Part shown: one piece after another, positions 17,761 to 27,353 of the stretch
How positions within the stretch are numbered: the stretch's first letter is position 1
Layout of the letters: every line of letters begins with the position of its first letter
Notes under the pieces: generated by a model
Told to the model about the DNA's origin: nothing
Database searches by the model: none
What the model saw: only the letters and a program-made list of their open reading frames with translations
Made by a program: the position numbers and the translations under genes
Assembly: GCA_014360645.1 (NCBI GenBank)
Contig: JACIXD010000014.1
Span: 50,208 to 114,207, forward strand
Reading direction: 5' to 3'
DNA length: 64,000 bases
From: Actinomycetota bacterium
GTDB taxonomy: Bacteria; Actinomycetota; Geothermincolia; Geothermincolales; RBG-13-55-18

Positions 17761-18939
17761 ATGACCAGGACGCAGCAGCAGAGGATGAAGCGGCGCCGCC
17801 AGAGGCGGCAGTCGTTGTTCCTGGCGGTGGTTTGCGCCCTCGTCCTGGGGCTGGTCTTTGCGGTGTTTTCCCTCACCTCCGGGCGCTATCCCGGGGAGGG
17901 AGGCGGCGAAAGCCTGGCGGCGGAGACGGCGGGGGTGACTGCGGAGGCCCCCGCCGTCTCCCTGCAGGAGGCGGAAAGGCCGGAGGACCTCTCCCTGACA
18001 CTGGGCCTGGGGGGAGACGTGGCCTTCGAGGCCGGTAGATCGGCGGCGTTTCAGACGGCGGGGATCGCTTCCCCGTGGGAGGGGATCCGGTCTTTCCTTG
18101 AGCGGCACGACCTGAACGTGGTGAGCCTGGAGAGCCCCCTTTGCCGGGGTGGAAGCCCCAATCCCGACCAGCCCTCCCTCTGCCTGCGCGGGGACATCTC
18201 CGGCGCGGCCTCCATGGCCGCGGCGGGGGTGAGCGCGGTGTGCATGGCCAACGACCACGTCATGGATTACGGCGCCCGGGGGCTGGAGGAGACCCTCAAC
18301 CTCCTGCGGGGGGAAAAGGTGGGGGCGTGCGGCGCGGGCTCGGACCGGCGGGCAGCTGGGCAGCCCGTGATGCTCAAGGCTCCCGGGGGAGCCGGCGTGG
18401 CGTTGCTCGCCTTCAACGACGTGGGTCCGGGCTCGTACGCGGCGGGCGAGGACAGCCCGGGCGTCAACGCTGTGACCACCCTGGAGGAACTGGGCAACGC
18501 GGTGAGCGCCGCCGCGGCGGCAGCCCCCTACGTGGTGGTCTACGTGCACTGGGGCGAGGCGAACAAGAAGGAGATAAGCTCCCGGCAGAGGGAGATCGCA
18601 TGCGTGTGCGCGCGGGCAGGGGCGGACCTAGTGGTCGGCTGCCACCCCCATTTCATGCAGGGGGTGGAGGTGGTGGAGGGGACCCCGGTCATCTATTCGC
18701 TGGGAGGCCTCGTCTACGGGACGGGGAGCGGGGCCGAAGGGGGGCTTCTGGCGAGCTGTCGTTTCGAGGACGGCTACCTGCGGAGCGTTGACCTCTACCC
18801 TGTGCGGTGCGGGGAAAGAGGCGCCGTTCTGCTGGCGGACGAAGAGGCAGACGAGGTCCTCGCGGGCTTGGTCGCATCCTCTCCCGGCATCGGCCTGCGC
18901 GTCTCCCCCGGCGGATCCGTCCGCCTGGAGCCCAGGTGA
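17761..18939 (+). CDS. CapA/PgsA-like metallophosphatase-fold membrane protein
   Basis: A 392-residue protein with a cytoplasmic Arg/Lys/Gln-rich tail (1-17), one membrane helix (about 18-40), and an external CapA domain. CapA proteins belong to the calcineurin-like fold and support poly-gamma-glutamate synthesis in Bacillus, but many homologues have no known substrate. Motifs seen are LGLGGDVAFE, VVSLESPL, MANDHVMDYG, VYVHWGEAN, VVGCHPHFMQGVE and YSLGGLVYG. The usual Asn-His pair appears as Asn-Asp-His. GGAGGAG precedes the ATG. No pgsB or pgsC neighbour is present, so polyglutamate synthesis is not supported here. tilS follows after 43 bp. Confidence 0.85.
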   Translation: MTRTQQQRMKRRRQRRQSLFLAVVCALVLGLVFAVFSLTSGRYPGEGGGESLAAETAGVTAEAPAVSLQEAERPEDLSLTLGLGGDVAFEAGRSAAFQTAGIASPWEGIRSFLERHDLNVVSLESPLCRGGSPNPDQPSLCLRGDISGAASMAAAGVSAVCMANDHVMDYGARGLEETLNLLRGEKVGACGAGSDRRAAGQPVMLKAPGGAGVALLAFNDVGPGSYAAGEDSPGVNAVTTLEELGNAVSAAAAAAPYVVVYVHWGEANKKEISSRQREIACVCARAGADLVVGCHPHFMQGVEVVEGTPVIYSLGGLVYGTGSGAEGGLLASCRFEDGYLRSVDLYPVRCGERGAVLLADEEADEVLAGLVASSPGIGLRVSPGGSVRLEPR

Positions 18940-18982
18940 GGAACGGGCCCTCGACCTTCCATGGGGGCGAGGCGGCGGAGAG

Positions 18983-20404
18983 ATGAGGCTGGAAAAAGAG
19001 CGCTACATCGTCCTGCGCAGGGTGGAGGAGACGGTGCGCTCCCGAGGTATGGTGGAGGCCGGCGACCTGGTGCTGGTGGCCGTCTCCGGGGGAGCCGATT
19101 CCCTGGTGCTCCTCGACGCCATGGCCCTCCTCGCGGAGGACCTCGGCGTGTCGCTGGGCGTGGTGCACGTTGACCACGGCGTGCGGCCGTGCTCCGGCGA
19201 GGATGCCTCCTTCGTACGGGAGGTGGCGGAACACTACCGCCTTCCCTGCCACGTGGAGAGGATCGAGGCGGTTGGCGGGAAGGGCGGAAAGAGCCCGGAG
19301 GAATGGCTGCGGGAGGAACGCTACCGTATTTTCCGCAGCCTGATCGAGGAGACGGGCGCCCGCCGCCTCGCCACCGGCCATACCGCCGACGACAGGGTGG
19401 AGACCTTCCTCCTGCGCATTTTAGCGGGGGCGGGCCCGAGGGGACTCGCCTCCATCCCCCCCGTGCGCGGACCTTACGTGAGGCCGCTCATCGGGGTGTG
19501 GCGCAGGGAGGTGGAGGAATACGCCCGTTTTCTGCCCTTCGAGCCCCGCCTTGACCGGAGCAACCTGGACCTCTCCATCCCCCGCAACCGCGTGCGGCAC
19601 GAGCTGCTGCCGCTGCTCGAGGGGCGTTACAACCCGGCGGTGAAACGCACCCTGCTGGCCGAGGCGGAGATGTTCTCGGAGGTGGCGGAAGCGCTGGCCG
19701 GCCGCACGGACGAGGCCCGGGCGCGTGTGGTGCGGGAGGAAGGGGGAGCTATGCTGCTGGACGTGGAGGCCGCGCGCGCCCTGGAGGTGGCCACCCTGAG
19801 GGAGGTCATCGCGGGGATGCTGCGCGGACTGGGGCGCGATCCCGAGTTCCGCTTGGTGGAGGACATCCGCCTCAAGTTGCTGGAAGGTGATGGAAACCCG
19901 TCCCTGGAGCTTGGAGGCGGGCTCGAGGCCCGCCGGTCCTACGGGCTGGTCCGCATGGGACCTGTGGAAGCCGTGCCGGAGGCGCCGTGGGCGGAGATCC
20001 CGGGCGAGGGCATATATCCCCTGGGCGGTTCCGGCCTCACCCTCAAGGTGGCCTTCAAAGAATGGCGCGGAGGCGACCCTGGCCGGGAGGCCCCCGGAGG
20101 GGAAAAGGCCTGGCTCGACGCCGACCTGCTGCGCTTCCCGCTGCTGGTGCGGGGCGTCCGCCCCGGCGACCGCTTCCACCCCTTGGGGGCCCCGGGACGG
20201 CGCAAGCTGCAGGATTTTCTCGTGGACCTGAAGGTCCCCCGCGAGAGGCGCCGGGAGGCCCTGGTGCTGGAGTCGGGGGGCGAGATCGCCTGGGTGATGG
20301 GGCTGCGTATCGACGAGAGGTTCAGGGTGCGGGAGGGCACGCGGAGGGTGGCGGAGCTAGAGGTCGCGGGCCTGACCGACTCCCGGGGCCCGCGTGGGCG
20401 TTGA
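18983..20404 (+). CDS. tilS: tRNA(Ile)-lysidine synthase
   Basis: A 473-residue TilS, which converts C34 of the CAU-anticodon isoleucine tRNA to lysidine so that it reads AUA. The PP-loop SGGADS is at 35-40, HVDHGVRPCSGEDA near 60, GHTADDRVETFLLRI near 135 and IPRNRVRHELLPLLE near 200. The C-terminal domain has RPGDRFHPLGAPGRRKLQDF. ATG 18983 is chosen since the family starts here; the open frame upstream to 18788 lies within the CapA gene in another frame. It begins the tilS-hpt-ftsH order typical of Gram-positive bacteria. Confidence 0.93.
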   Translation: MRLEKERYIVLRRVEETVRSRGMVEAGDLVLVAVSGGADSLVLLDAMALLAEDLGVSLGVVHVDHGVRPCSGEDASFVREVAEHYRLPCHVERIEAVGGKGGKSPEEWLREERYRIFRSLIEETGARRLATGHTADDRVETFLLRILAGAGPRGLASIPPVRGPYVRPLIGVWRREVEEYARFLPFEPRLDRSNLDLSIPRNRVRHELLPLLEGRYNPAVKRTLLAEAEMFSEVAEALAGRTDEARARVVREEGGAMLLDVEAARALEVATLREVIAGMLRGLGRDPEFRLVEDIRLKLLEGDGNPSLELGGGLEARRSYGLVRMGPVEAVPEAPWAEIPGEGIYPLGGSGLTLKVAFKEWRGGDPGREAPGGEKAWLDADLLRFPLLVRGVRPGDRFHPLGAPGRRKLQDFLVDLKVPRERRREALVLESGGEIAWVMGLRIDERFRVREGTRRVAELEVAGLTDSRGPRGR

Positions 20405-20704
20405 GCCGTCGGCGAGTCAGCCCCCGGCCGGGTCGCCCCCGCGCGGCGCCCCCACTCTGGATCGTGGACGGCAGGCCTTCACCCGTGACGCGGCCTCCGC
20501 CGCGGGAGACGGTTCAGCGTCAGGGCACCCGGGACGATAAAATATGAGGTCGGGATAGGTTGTGACCGGCCGCGCGTTCCCCGAGCCGCGCGGCGCGGGC
20601 GGAGACGGGGGCCGGAGAGGGTGCCGGCCCAGGGGGGCGGCAGGGTAGTGGCGGCCGGCGTAGGAGGTTACCCGTGCTCCCGGGGCCTCGAGGAGGATGG
20701 GGGG
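20405..20704. other. Intergenic region upstream of hpt
   Basis: About 300 bp without a gene. TAAAAT (20538-20543) is a fair -10, with TTCAGC (20513-20518) 19 bp upstream as a weak -35. A GGAGG-like site at 20691-20696 serves hpt. Confidence 0.35.
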
Positions 20705-21259
20705 ATGATGGAAGACAAGAAGGCGGCGAGGGTGCTCATAAGCGAGGAGGAGATAAGGCGGCGCACGGCGGAGCTGGCGCGCGAGATCACTCGTGATTAC
20801 GCCGGGCGCGAGCTGGTGATGGTGGGCGTCCTCAAGGGGGCCTTCGTGTTCCTCGCCGACCTCGCGCGGCAGGTGGAGCTGCCGTTGGAGATAGATTTCG
20901 TCGCCGTGTCCAGCTACGGGGCGGACACCAGGTCCTCGGGCGTGGTGAGGATCATCAAGGACCTTGACCTGGACATCTCTGACAAGCACGTGCTGCTGGT
21001 GGAGGACATCGTGGACACCGGCCTCACCCTCAAATACCTCGTCGGCCTCCTCGAGGAGAGGGGTCCGGCCTCGGTGGAGATATGCGCCTTGCTCAACAAG
21101 CCGGAGGCGCGTAAGGTTGGTCTTGAGGTGAAGTACAGCGGCTTCGACGTGCCGCCGCTGTTCGTGGTCGGCTACGGGCTGGACCACGCCGAGCGGTTCC
21201 GCCAGCTGCCCTATGTGGGTGTGCTGGAGGATGTGGAAGGAAGTGGAAAAGAGAGTTGA
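20705..21259 (+). CDS. hpt: Hypoxanthine phosphoribosyltransferase
   Basis: A 184-residue type I phosphoribosyltransferase that salvages hypoxanthine or guanine with [20 protein letters not shown] is near 43-58 and the PRPP-binding [13 protein letters not shown] has Glu100-Asp101. [19 protein letters not shown] is at the C terminus. AGGAGG (20691-20696) lies 8 bp before ATG 20705; ATG 20708 is adjacent. Its stop overlaps the TTG start of ftsH, the usual coupling of these two genes. Confidence 0.94.
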   Translation: MMEDKKAARVLISEEEIRRRTAELAREITRDYAGRELVMVGVLKGAFVFLADLARQVELPLEIDFVAVSSYGADTRSSGVVRIIKDLDLDISDKHVLLVEDIVDTGLTLKYLVGLLEERGPASVEICALLNKPEARKVGLEVKYSGFDVPPLFVVGYGLDHAERFRQLPYVGVLEDVEGSGKES

Positions 21260-23241
21260 ACACCGGCAATAAACGTCTATGGAGGACGGCCATCTTCTAC
21301 CTCATCATCGTCTTCGTGGTCATCCTCGTCTGGACCAAGTCCCCCAGCATCTTCGGCAACGACCGCACCCGCGACCTGAGCTGGTTCGAGGACCGGCTCA
21401 AGGCGGGGGAGATCGCCAGCGTGACCATCAAGGACAAGGACCACAAGGTGCAGGGGACCCTGACCACGGGAGAGGAGTACGAGGCCAGTTTCCCCGCCGA
21501 CTACACCGGTGAGCTGGTGAAGGAGATCAACGAGTACCGCTCCTACGCCACCTCCGAGGACCCAGAGCTGGCGCAGAAGTACGCCGCCTACCGCAACCTG
21601 GAGGTCAAAGTGGACGCCCAGGGCGGCTTCGATTTTCTGGGCATGGTGCTCAACCTCCTCCCTTTCATCCTGGTCATCGTGCTCTTCTTCTTCCTCTTCC
21701 AGCAGATGCAGGGGGGAGGAAGCAAGGTGATGTCCTTCGGCAAGAGCCGCGCCAAGGTGATGACCAAGGAGCAGACCAAGGTCACCTTCAAGGACGTGGC
21801 GGGCGTGGACGAGGCGGTGGAGGAGCTGCGGGAGATAAGGGATTTCCTGGCCAACCCGGCGAAGTTCCAGGCCCTGGGGGCCAAGATACCCAAGGGCGTG
21901 CTCCTCTACGGCCCCCCGGGCTCGGGCAAGACGCTGCTCGCGCGCGCCGTGGCGGGCGAGGCGGGGGTGCCGTTCTTCTCCATCTCCGGCTCCGATTTCG
22001 TGGAGATGTTCGTGGGCGTGGGTGCCTCACGCGTTCGCGATCTCTTCGAGCAGGCCAAAGCCTCCGCCCCGGCTATCATCTTCATGGACGAGATCGACGC
22101 TGTGGGGCGCCATCGCGGGGCCGGGCTGGGGGGCGGTCACGACGAGCGCGAGCAGACCCTCAACCAGCTCCTGGTGGAGATGGACGGCTTCGACATGAAG
22201 ACCGGGGTCATCCTCATCGCCGCCACCAACCGTCCCGACATCTTGGATCCCGCCCTGCTCAGGCCCGGACGCTTCGACCGCCAGATCGTGGTGGACCGCC
22301 CGGACCTCAAGGGGCGCATCGATATCTTGAAGGTGCATACGCGGGACAAGCCCCTGGCCGAGGACGTGGACCTGGAGGTGCTTGCGCGGCGCACCCCCGG
22401 TTTCACCGGCGCCGACCTCGCCAACCTGGTAAATGAGGCGGCCCTCCTCTCCGCACGGCACGGCAAGAAGAAGCTGGACATGGAGGAGATGGAGGAGGCC
22501 ATAGACCGCGTGGTGGCTGGGCCGGAGCGGCGCACCCGCCTCATCAGCGACAAGGAGAAGGAGATCATCGCCTATCACGAGACGGGGCACGCCCTGGTGG
22601 CCCATGAGCTGCCCAACGCCGACCCCGTGCACAAGATCTCCATCATCCCCAGGGGCCAGGCCCTGGGTTATACCCTCACCCTCCCCACCGAGGACAAGTA
22701 CCTGGTCACCAAGTCGGAGCTGGTGGACGAGCTGGCCATGCTCCTGGGGGGGCGGGTGGCGGAAGAGATGGTCTTCGGGGAGCTCACCACCGGGGATCAG
22801 AACGACATCGAGAAGGCCACCAAGCTGGCGCGCAAGATGGTGTGCGAGTTCGGCATGAGCGAACGGCTCGGCCCCCTGACCCTGGGACAGAAACAGGGCG
22901 AGGTCTTCCTGGGCCGCGACCTCTACACCCACCAGGACTACAGCGACCAGATCGCCTACGAGATCGACAAGGAGGTCAGGCGGCTGGTGGACGAGGCCTA
23001 CGCGCGCGCCGAGGATATCCTGAAGCGCAACCGGGAGCGGCTGGATACCATAGCCCGCACCCTCATCGAGCGCGAGACCCTGGAAAAGGAGGAGCTCCTC
23101 GCCCTCCTGGAGGGGCGTGAGGGCGGCCCGGCCAGGGATGCTCCGGATGGCCTCCCTCAGCCCGACGGTCCCGCCCAGCCGGAGGTGGCGGCGAGGCCGC
23201 CCAAGCCCATCAAGGGAAGACCCCTCCCGCAGCCGGAATAG
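21256..23241 (+). CDS. ftsH: ATP-dependent zinc metalloprotease FtsH
   Basis: A 661-residue hexameric membrane AAA protease that degrades misfolded membrane proteins and short-lived regulators. Two transmembrane helices (about 9-27 and 128-150) flank an external domain. The AAA module has Walker A GPPGSGKT at 219-226, Walker [12 protein letters not shown] and the arginine-finger region RPGRFDRQ. The zinc site is HETGH at 441-445. The C-terminal tail is Pro/Gln-rich and ends in [12 protein letters not shown]. The start TTG 21256 overlaps the hpt stop. Confidence 0.96.
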   Translation: MNTGNKRLWRTAIFYLIIVFVVILVWTKSPSIFGNDRTRDLSWFEDRLKAGEIASVTIKDKDHKVQGTLTTGEEYEASFPADYTGELVKEINEYRSYATSEDPELAQKYAAYRNLEVKVDAQGGFDFLGMVLNLLPFILVIVLFFFLFQQMQGGGSKVMSFGKSRAKVMTKEQTKVTFKDVAGVDEAVEELREIRDFLANPAKFQALGAKIPKGVLLYGPPGSGKTLLARAVAGEAGVPFFSISGSDFVEMFVGVGASRVRDLFEQAKASAPAIIFMDEIDAVGRHRGAGLGGGHDEREQTLNQLLVEMDGFDMKTGVILIAATNRPDILDPALLRPGRFDRQIVVDRPDLKGRIDILKVHTRDKPLAEDVDLEVLARRTPGFTGADLANLVNEAALLSARHGKKKLDMEEMEEAIDRVVAGPERRTRLISDKEKEIIAYHETGHALVAHELPNADPVHKISIIPRGQALGYTLTLPTEDKYLVTKSELVDELAMLLGGRVAEEMVFGELTTGDQNDIEKATKLARKMVCEFGMSERLGPLTLGQKQGEVFLGRDLYTHQDYSDQIAYEIDKEVRRLVDEAYARAEDILKRNRERLDTIARTLIERETLEKEELLALLEGREGGPARDAPDGLPQPDGPAQPEVAARPPKPIKGRPLPQPE

Positions 23242-23328
23242 AGCCGCCGCTCCCCGCGGGAAAGGGCCGGCGCACGGGGCGGGAGAAAAGAGGCGGAGCA
23301 GAGGGGTCGAGGAAGGGTTTTTTCGGAG

Positions 23329-23745
23329 ATGGAGAGCAGGGAACGGGGACAGGCGCGGAAGCAGACGGCGGGAGAGGACGCGGATCGGGCGCTGGACATC
23401 TACTCACGGATCATCGGCTGCCTTCTCTCCCTGGGAAAAGATGCCAGGAAGATGGACAACGCCATCTATTATTCCCCCGAGGGCGCGCCCGTGGAGGTGG
23501 TGCTGGGGAAGAGCGGGGAGGAGGCGCTGGTCTCCGTGCTGGACCGCGGTCCCGGGGTTGCCGAGGGGGAGCGGGAGAGGATATTCGAGCGCTTCTACCG
23601 CGCTCGGGCCATGCGGGGTCACGGGAGCGCCGGCCTCGGCCTGGGGCTTTTCTTCGCCCGTGAGGTGGTGGAGGCCCACGGTGGCGCCATCTGGTGCGAG
23701 CCCCGCGAGGGCGGAGGGTCCGCCTTCCGCTTCACCCTTCCGTGA
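23329..23745 (+). CDS. Truncated histidine kinase-like ATPase domain
   Basis: A 138-residue protein that is only the C-terminal part of a sensor kinase ATPase domain. An altered N-box ([12 protein letters not shown]), DRGPGV (G1), IFERFYRA (F-box), [18 protein letters not shown] (G2) and a terminal GSAFRFTLP are present. The dimerisation/His domain and the first helix of the ATPase fold are absent. The first ~30 residues do not resemble a kinase. It is probably a decayed remnant placed between ftsH and folE; a stand-alone ATP-binding regulator is less likely. No response regulator is adjacent. Confidence 0.6.
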   Translation: MESRERGQARKQTAGEDADRALDIYSRIIGCLLSLGKDARKMDNAIYYSPEGAPVEVVLGKSGEEALVSVLDRGPGVAEGERERIFERFYRARAMRGHGSAGLGLGLFFAREVVEAHGGAIWCEPREGGGSAFRFTLP

Positions 23746-23923
23746 CGGAGGCGGTGATGGGAGCGCATGGCCGGCCAAACGCGTGGCGGCCGCTCATCCC
23801 GGACCGCGGGGCGGGGTAAAGGCGCGGGCACGATGCCCGCGTGGCGGGCCCGACCCCGGCATCCGTCCCCGTCACGGACGTGAAGGTGGTCCCCTCACCC
23901 CGGGCTCCCTCCGGCGCCTGGGT

Positions 23924-23929
23924 TATAAT
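23924..23929 (+). promoter_or_regulatory. Possible -10 element upstream of folE
   Basis: A perfect TATAAT at 23924-23929 in otherwise GC-rich DNA, 40 bp before the folE start. No good -35 is visible at 16-18 bp upstream. Confidence 0.4.
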
Positions 23930-23968
23930 AGGCGGGAAAAACCGCGGAACACCGCCGAGGAGGAGGAA

Positions 23969-24535
23969 TTGGACAGAGAGAAGATAAAGCGCGGCGTAAA
24001 GCTGATCCTGGAGGGGATCGGGGAGGACCTGGAGAGGGAAGGGCTCAGGGACACCCCCGAGCGCGTCGCCAAGATGTACGAGGAGATCCTCTGGGGCATG
24101 GACGTGGAGCCCGCCAGCGTAATCCAGGCCATGTTCATGGAGGAACATGAGGAGATGATCCTGGTAAAGGACATCCCTCTCTATTCCATATGCGAGCACC
24201 ACCTCATGCCCTTCCTGGGAAAGGCGCACGTGGCCTACATCCCCGGCCCGGAGGGGCAGATAACCGGCATCAGCAAGCTGGCCCGCGTGGTAGACGTGTT
24301 CTCCAAGCGCCTGCAGGTGCAGGAGAGGCTCACTACGGACATCGCCGACACCCTGGTGGAGACGCTGCGGCCCCGCGGGGTCATGGTGGTCATCGAGGCG
24401 GAGCACCTCTGCATGTCCATGCGGGGAGTGAAGAAGCCGGGCGCCCTCACCGTGACCTCCGCCATGCGGGGGACCTTTCACACCAACGCCGCCTCCCGCG
24501 CCGAGGCCATGTCCCTCATACGCCAGAGGAGTTGA
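23969..24535 (+). CDS. folE: GTP cyclohydrolase I
   Basis: A 188-residue FolE, which makes 7,8-dihydroneopterin triphosphate from GTP as the first step of folate synthesis. Zinc ligands are Cys75 and His78 in [10 protein letters not shown] and Cys148 in EHLCMSMRG, so this is the zinc-dependent type. [20 protein letters not shown] and a C-terminal KPGALTVTS are typical. The start is TTG 23969 behind GAGGAGGAGG; the open frame continues upstream to 23117 but overlaps ftsH and the ATPase fragment. It is followed by folP after 9 bp. Confidence 0.95.
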   Translation: MDREKIKRGVKLILEGIGEDLEREGLRDTPERVAKMYEEILWGMDVEPASVIQAMFMEEHEEMILVKDIPLYSICEHHLMPFLGKAHVAYIPGPEGQITGISKLARVVDVFSKRLQVQERLTTDIADTLVETLRPRGVMVVIEAEHLCMSMRGVKKPGALTVTSAMRGTFHTNAASRAEAMSLIRQRS

Positions 24536-24544
24536 GGTGGCGAG

Positions 24545-25762
24545 ATGAGGTACAACCCCCGCCTGCTGGAGGTGGAAGACCTGGCGGAGGCCTACGCACG
24601 CCTGGACGAGATAGGGCCCAGCGAGCAGGGGAGGGCCATCATGGCCCCCAAGATGGTCTTCCGCGTGGTGCGCGTGGACGACCTGGACACCAAGGCGGCG
24701 AACATCCTCAAGCAGAACATGCTGTCCATCGGTGGGGAGGTGTCTCTTCCCCGCGAGGTCTTCGATTACGGCGGCAAGAAGGTATCCGCGGTCATCTCCG
24801 GCAGCCTCAAGCACTACAAGGAGCTCATCTCCAAGCTCAAGCGTCAGCCCTTCGGGCTCAAGGCCCTGGCGGCGGAGCTGGAAAAGGTGCTGCGCCCCGC
24901 CTTCGTTCCCGGGGGGAGGGTCCTGAAGCTGGGGGGCAGGGAGTACGACCTTGACCGCCGCACCCTGGTCATGGGGGTGGTCAACGTCACCCCCGATTCC
25001 TTCTCCGACGGCGGTCTTTTTCACGACCCCCGCGCCGCCGTGGAGCACGCCCTGCGCCTGGAGGAGGAGGGCGCGGACATCCTGGACATCGGCGGGGAGT
25101 CCACCCGGCCGGGTTCGGACTTCGTGACCCTCGACGAGGAGCTGCGCAGGGTCATGCCGGTGCTGGAGGGGATCATGGACCGGGTGGGGATACCGGTCTC
25201 CATCGACACCACCAAGGCGGAGGTGGCCAGGCAGGCCTTGGCTGCCGGGTGTGCCATGGTCAACGACATCAGCGCCATGCGCCTCGATCCGGAGATGCCC
25301 GGTCTGGTGGCGGACAAGGGGGTGCCGGTGTGCCTCATGCACATGCGCGGCATGCCCAAGGACATGCAGGTGGACCCGCGCTACGACGACGTGGTGGGGG
25401 AGATCGCGGCCTTCCTGCGGGAACGCGCGCAGGCGGCGGTGGAGGCGGGGGTGGACCCCTCGGCCATCCTCGTCGATCCCGGGATCGGCTTCGGGAAGAC
25501 CCTCGAACACAACCTGGAGATCCTGCGACGCCTGGGGGAGTTCCGCTCCCTCGGCTATCCCATCCTCCTGGGCACCTCGCGCAAGAGCTTCATCGGCCGG
25601 ATACTGGACCTCCCCGAGGACCAGCGGGTAGAGGGCACCGCGGCCAGCGTGGCCTTGGGAATAGCGGGGGGCGCCGATATCGTGAGGGTGCACGACGTCA
25701 GGGAGATGGCGCGGGTGGTCCGCGTGACCGACGCCATCCTGGGAAAAGGACGAGGAGAGTGA
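24545..25762 (+). CDS. folP: Dihydropteroate synthase with N-terminal extension
   Basis: A 405-residue protein. Residues about 135-405 are a dihydropteroate synthase TIM barrel, which joins p-aminobenzoate to the pterin pyrophosphate: NVTPDSFSDGG from 147, DIGGESTRPG, SIDTTKAEVA, DPGIGFGKT and LGTSRKSFIG. The first ~130 residues are an extra domain (EQGRAIMAPKMVFRVVRVDD, NILKQNMLSIGGEVSLPREV) that I recall from FolP of some anaerobic Firmicutes and that has no assigned role. A GAGGTGGCGAG site precedes ATG 24545. It lies between folE and the cyclophilin gene. Confidence 0.92.
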   Translation: MRYNPRLLEVEDLAEAYARLDEIGPSEQGRAIMAPKMVFRVVRVDDLDTKAANILKQNMLSIGGEVSLPREVFDYGGKKVSAVISGSLKHYKELISKLKRQPFGLKALAAELEKVLRPAFVPGGRVLKLGGREYDLDRRTLVMGVVNVTPDSFSDGGLFHDPRAAVEHALRLEEEGADILDIGGESTRPGSDFVTLDEELRRVMPVLEGIMDRVGIPVSIDTTKAEVARQALAAGCAMVNDISAMRLDPEMPGLVADKGVPVCLMHMRGMPKDMQVDPRYDDVVGEIAAFLRERAQAAVEAGVDPSAILVDPGIGFGKTLEHNLEILRRLGEFRSLGYPILLGTSRKSFIGRILDLPEDQRVEGTAASVALGIAGGADIVRVHDVREMARVVRVTDAILGKGRGE

Positions 25763-25766
25763 GGGT

Positions 25767-26459
25767 TTGGGCAGGGCTCAGAAACTGAAGCAGCAGCGCA
25801 AGGAGGAAGAGGAGAGGAAGCGTCTTGAGAAGCGCCGGGAGGCGCGGCGCACGGCGGTGATGGTGGCGGCCTCGCTGCTGACCGTCGCCGCTACCGTGGG
25901 CTTGATAATGCTGGTCAACCATCTCAAGAAGAGCGAGGAGAGCAAGGCCTCGCAGCCGCGCATCACCCAGGAGCTGGTGCTCGAGACCACCAAGGGAGAG
26001 ATAGTGATCGGCCTCTACGGGGAGGACACCCCCCTTACCGTGCAGCACCTGACCGACCTGGTGGGGAAGGGGTTCTACGACGGCCTGAGGTGGTACCGCG
26101 TAGAGGATTTCGTGGTGCAGACAGGCAGCCACTACCGTTCGCTGATGGCGGAGTCGGAGGGAGGTGAGCCCGACCAGGATAAGGTCCAGGAAGCGATGAT
26201 GCGCGACCAGGAGGTGGGGGTGGTCATGGACGAGGTAAAGCACTCCAACCTCAGGGGCGCGGTGGGGATGGCCAAGCCCTCCGACCCCCAGACCCAGCAG
26301 CCGCAGGCCAACTCGGCCACCACCGACTTCTATATCCTCAAGCAGGACACCACCTCCCTGGACCCATATTTTACCATATTCGGCCGGGTGACCAGCGGCA
26401 TGGAGGTGGTCGATTCCCTGGAGACCACCGACGTGCTGGTGAGCGCGACGCTGAGGTGA
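25767..26459 (+). CDS. Membrane-anchored cyclophilin-type peptidyl-prolyl isomerase
   Basis: A 230-residue protein with a charged Lys/Arg/Glu-rich cytoplasmic segment (1-29), one membrane helix (about 30-51), and an external cyclophilin domain from about 68 (LVLETTKGEIVIGLYGEDTP, FYDGLRWYRVEDFVVQTG, NLRGAVGMAK, FTIFGRVTSGMEVVDSL). It is expected to assist proline isomerisation in exported proteins. The insertion at about 120-150 (Glu/Asp-rich) is larger than in minimal bacterial cyclophilins. The start is TTG 25767, four bases after the folP stop. It interrupts the folate gene run without an evident functional link. Confidence 0.87.
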   Translation: MGRAQKLKQQRKEEEERKRLEKRREARRTAVMVAASLLTVAATVGLIMLVNHLKKSEESKASQPRITQELVLETTKGEIVIGLYGEDTPLTVQHLTDLVGKGFYDGLRWYRVEDFVVQTGSHYRSLMAESEGGEPDQDKVQEAMMRDQEVGVVMDEVKHSNLRGAVGMAKPSDPQTQQPQANSATTDFYILKQDTTSLDPYFTIFGRVTSGMEVVDSLETTDVLVSATLR

Positions 26460-26461
26460 GC

Positions 26462-26848
26462 ATGGACGCCCCACTGCCGGCGAAGATCGTCATCTTCGGG
26501 CTGGAGGTCTTCGCCTACCACGGCTGCACGCCGGAGGAGAAGGAGCGCGGACAGAGGTTCCTCCTGGACCTGGAGGTGGAGTACGACGCCCGCGAGGCTG
26601 TGGAGGCCGACGACCTCTCCCGGGCGGTGGACTACGACCGCCTGGCGGCGGAGGTGCACGACCTGGCGGCGCGGGAGAGGTACGACCTCATAGAGACCCT
26701 GGCGGCGGAGATCGGCGCCCACGTGATGCGGACCACGCCCGCCCGCCGCGCCCTGGTGAGGGTGCGCAAGCCCGAGGCACCCCTGAGCCGCGAGATGGAC
26801 TGGGTGGGAGTGGAGATGGGTTTCACCGGGGATGGGGGAAACGCGTAA
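26462..26848 (+). CDS. folB: Dihydroneopterin aldolase
   Basis: A 128-residue FolB, which cleaves dihydroneopterin to 6-hydroxymethyl-dihydropterin. FAYHGCTPEEKERGQRF near 17-33 and DYDRLAAEVHDL with LIETLAAEI near 62-85 are the family signatures; the Glu before RGQ and the late Lys in VRVRKPEAP are active-site positions. ATG 26462 is preferred because GAGGTGAG fits as ribosome site; GTG 26456 overlaps the previous stop. It overlaps folK by 17 bp. Confidence 0.92.
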   Translation: MDAPLPAKIVIFGLEVFAYHGCTPEEKERGQRFLLDLEVEYDAREAVEADDLSRAVDYDRLAAEVHDLAARERYDLIETLAAEIGAHVMRTTPARRALVRVRKPEAPLSREMDWVGVEMGFTGDGGNA

Positions 26849-27353
26849 ACGCCGGGTCTACCTGGGCCTGGGGAGCAACCTCGGGGAGCGGGAAAAGAAC
26901 CTGCTGGCCGCCTTGCGCATGCTCAATGCCCTGGAAGGGATGGTGGTGCGGGAGGTTTCCTCGGTGTACGAGACGGAGCCCTGGGGCGTGGAGGACCAGC
27001 CGCGCTTCCTCAACCTGGTGACCCTAGTGGAGAGCGAACGCGATCCCCGCGGCGTACTGGAGGCCTGCCGCGAGGTGGAGCGCGGGCTGGGGCGGGTGAG
27101 GGGACGCAGGTGGGGGCCGCGGGTCATCGACGTGGACGTGCTCCTCTACGAGGACCTGGAATGGGAGGACGAGGAGCTGGTGATCCCGCACCCGCTGATG
27201 CTGGAGAGGGATTTCGTGATGGTGCCGCTGCTGGAGCTGGGCCCCGGCGGGCTCCCGGCCGGGATAGAGGAGGCGGCGAAGCGCTGGCGGCCGCGGCAGC
27301 CGGGGCAGGTCAAAAGGGTGTTCCGCTTCGGTGAGGAGGAATGGCATGGGTGA
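26832..27353 (+). CDS. folK: 6-hydroxymethyl-7,8-dihydropterin pyrophosphokinase
   Basis: A 173-residue HPPK, which pyrophosphorylates the pterin made by FolB so that FolP can use it. YLGLGSNLGEREKNL at 10-24, SSVYETEPWG near 44-53, FLNLV, and RWGPRVIDVDVLLYED near 92-108, followed by IPHPLMLERDFVMVPLLEL, cover all conserved parts, including the Mg-binding Asp pair. The C-terminal ~25 residues are Arg/Pro-rich. Its start lies within folB and its end overlaps the next gene, so the run is tightly coupled. Confidence 0.94.
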   Translation: MGETRKRRVYLGLGSNLGEREKNLLAALRMLNALEGMVVREVSSVYETEPWGVEDQPRFLNLVTLVESERDPRGVLEACREVERGLGRVRGRRWGPRVIDVDVLLYEDLEWEDEELVIPHPLMLERDFVMVPLLELGPGGLPAGIEEAAKRWRPRQPGQVKRVFRFGEEEWHG

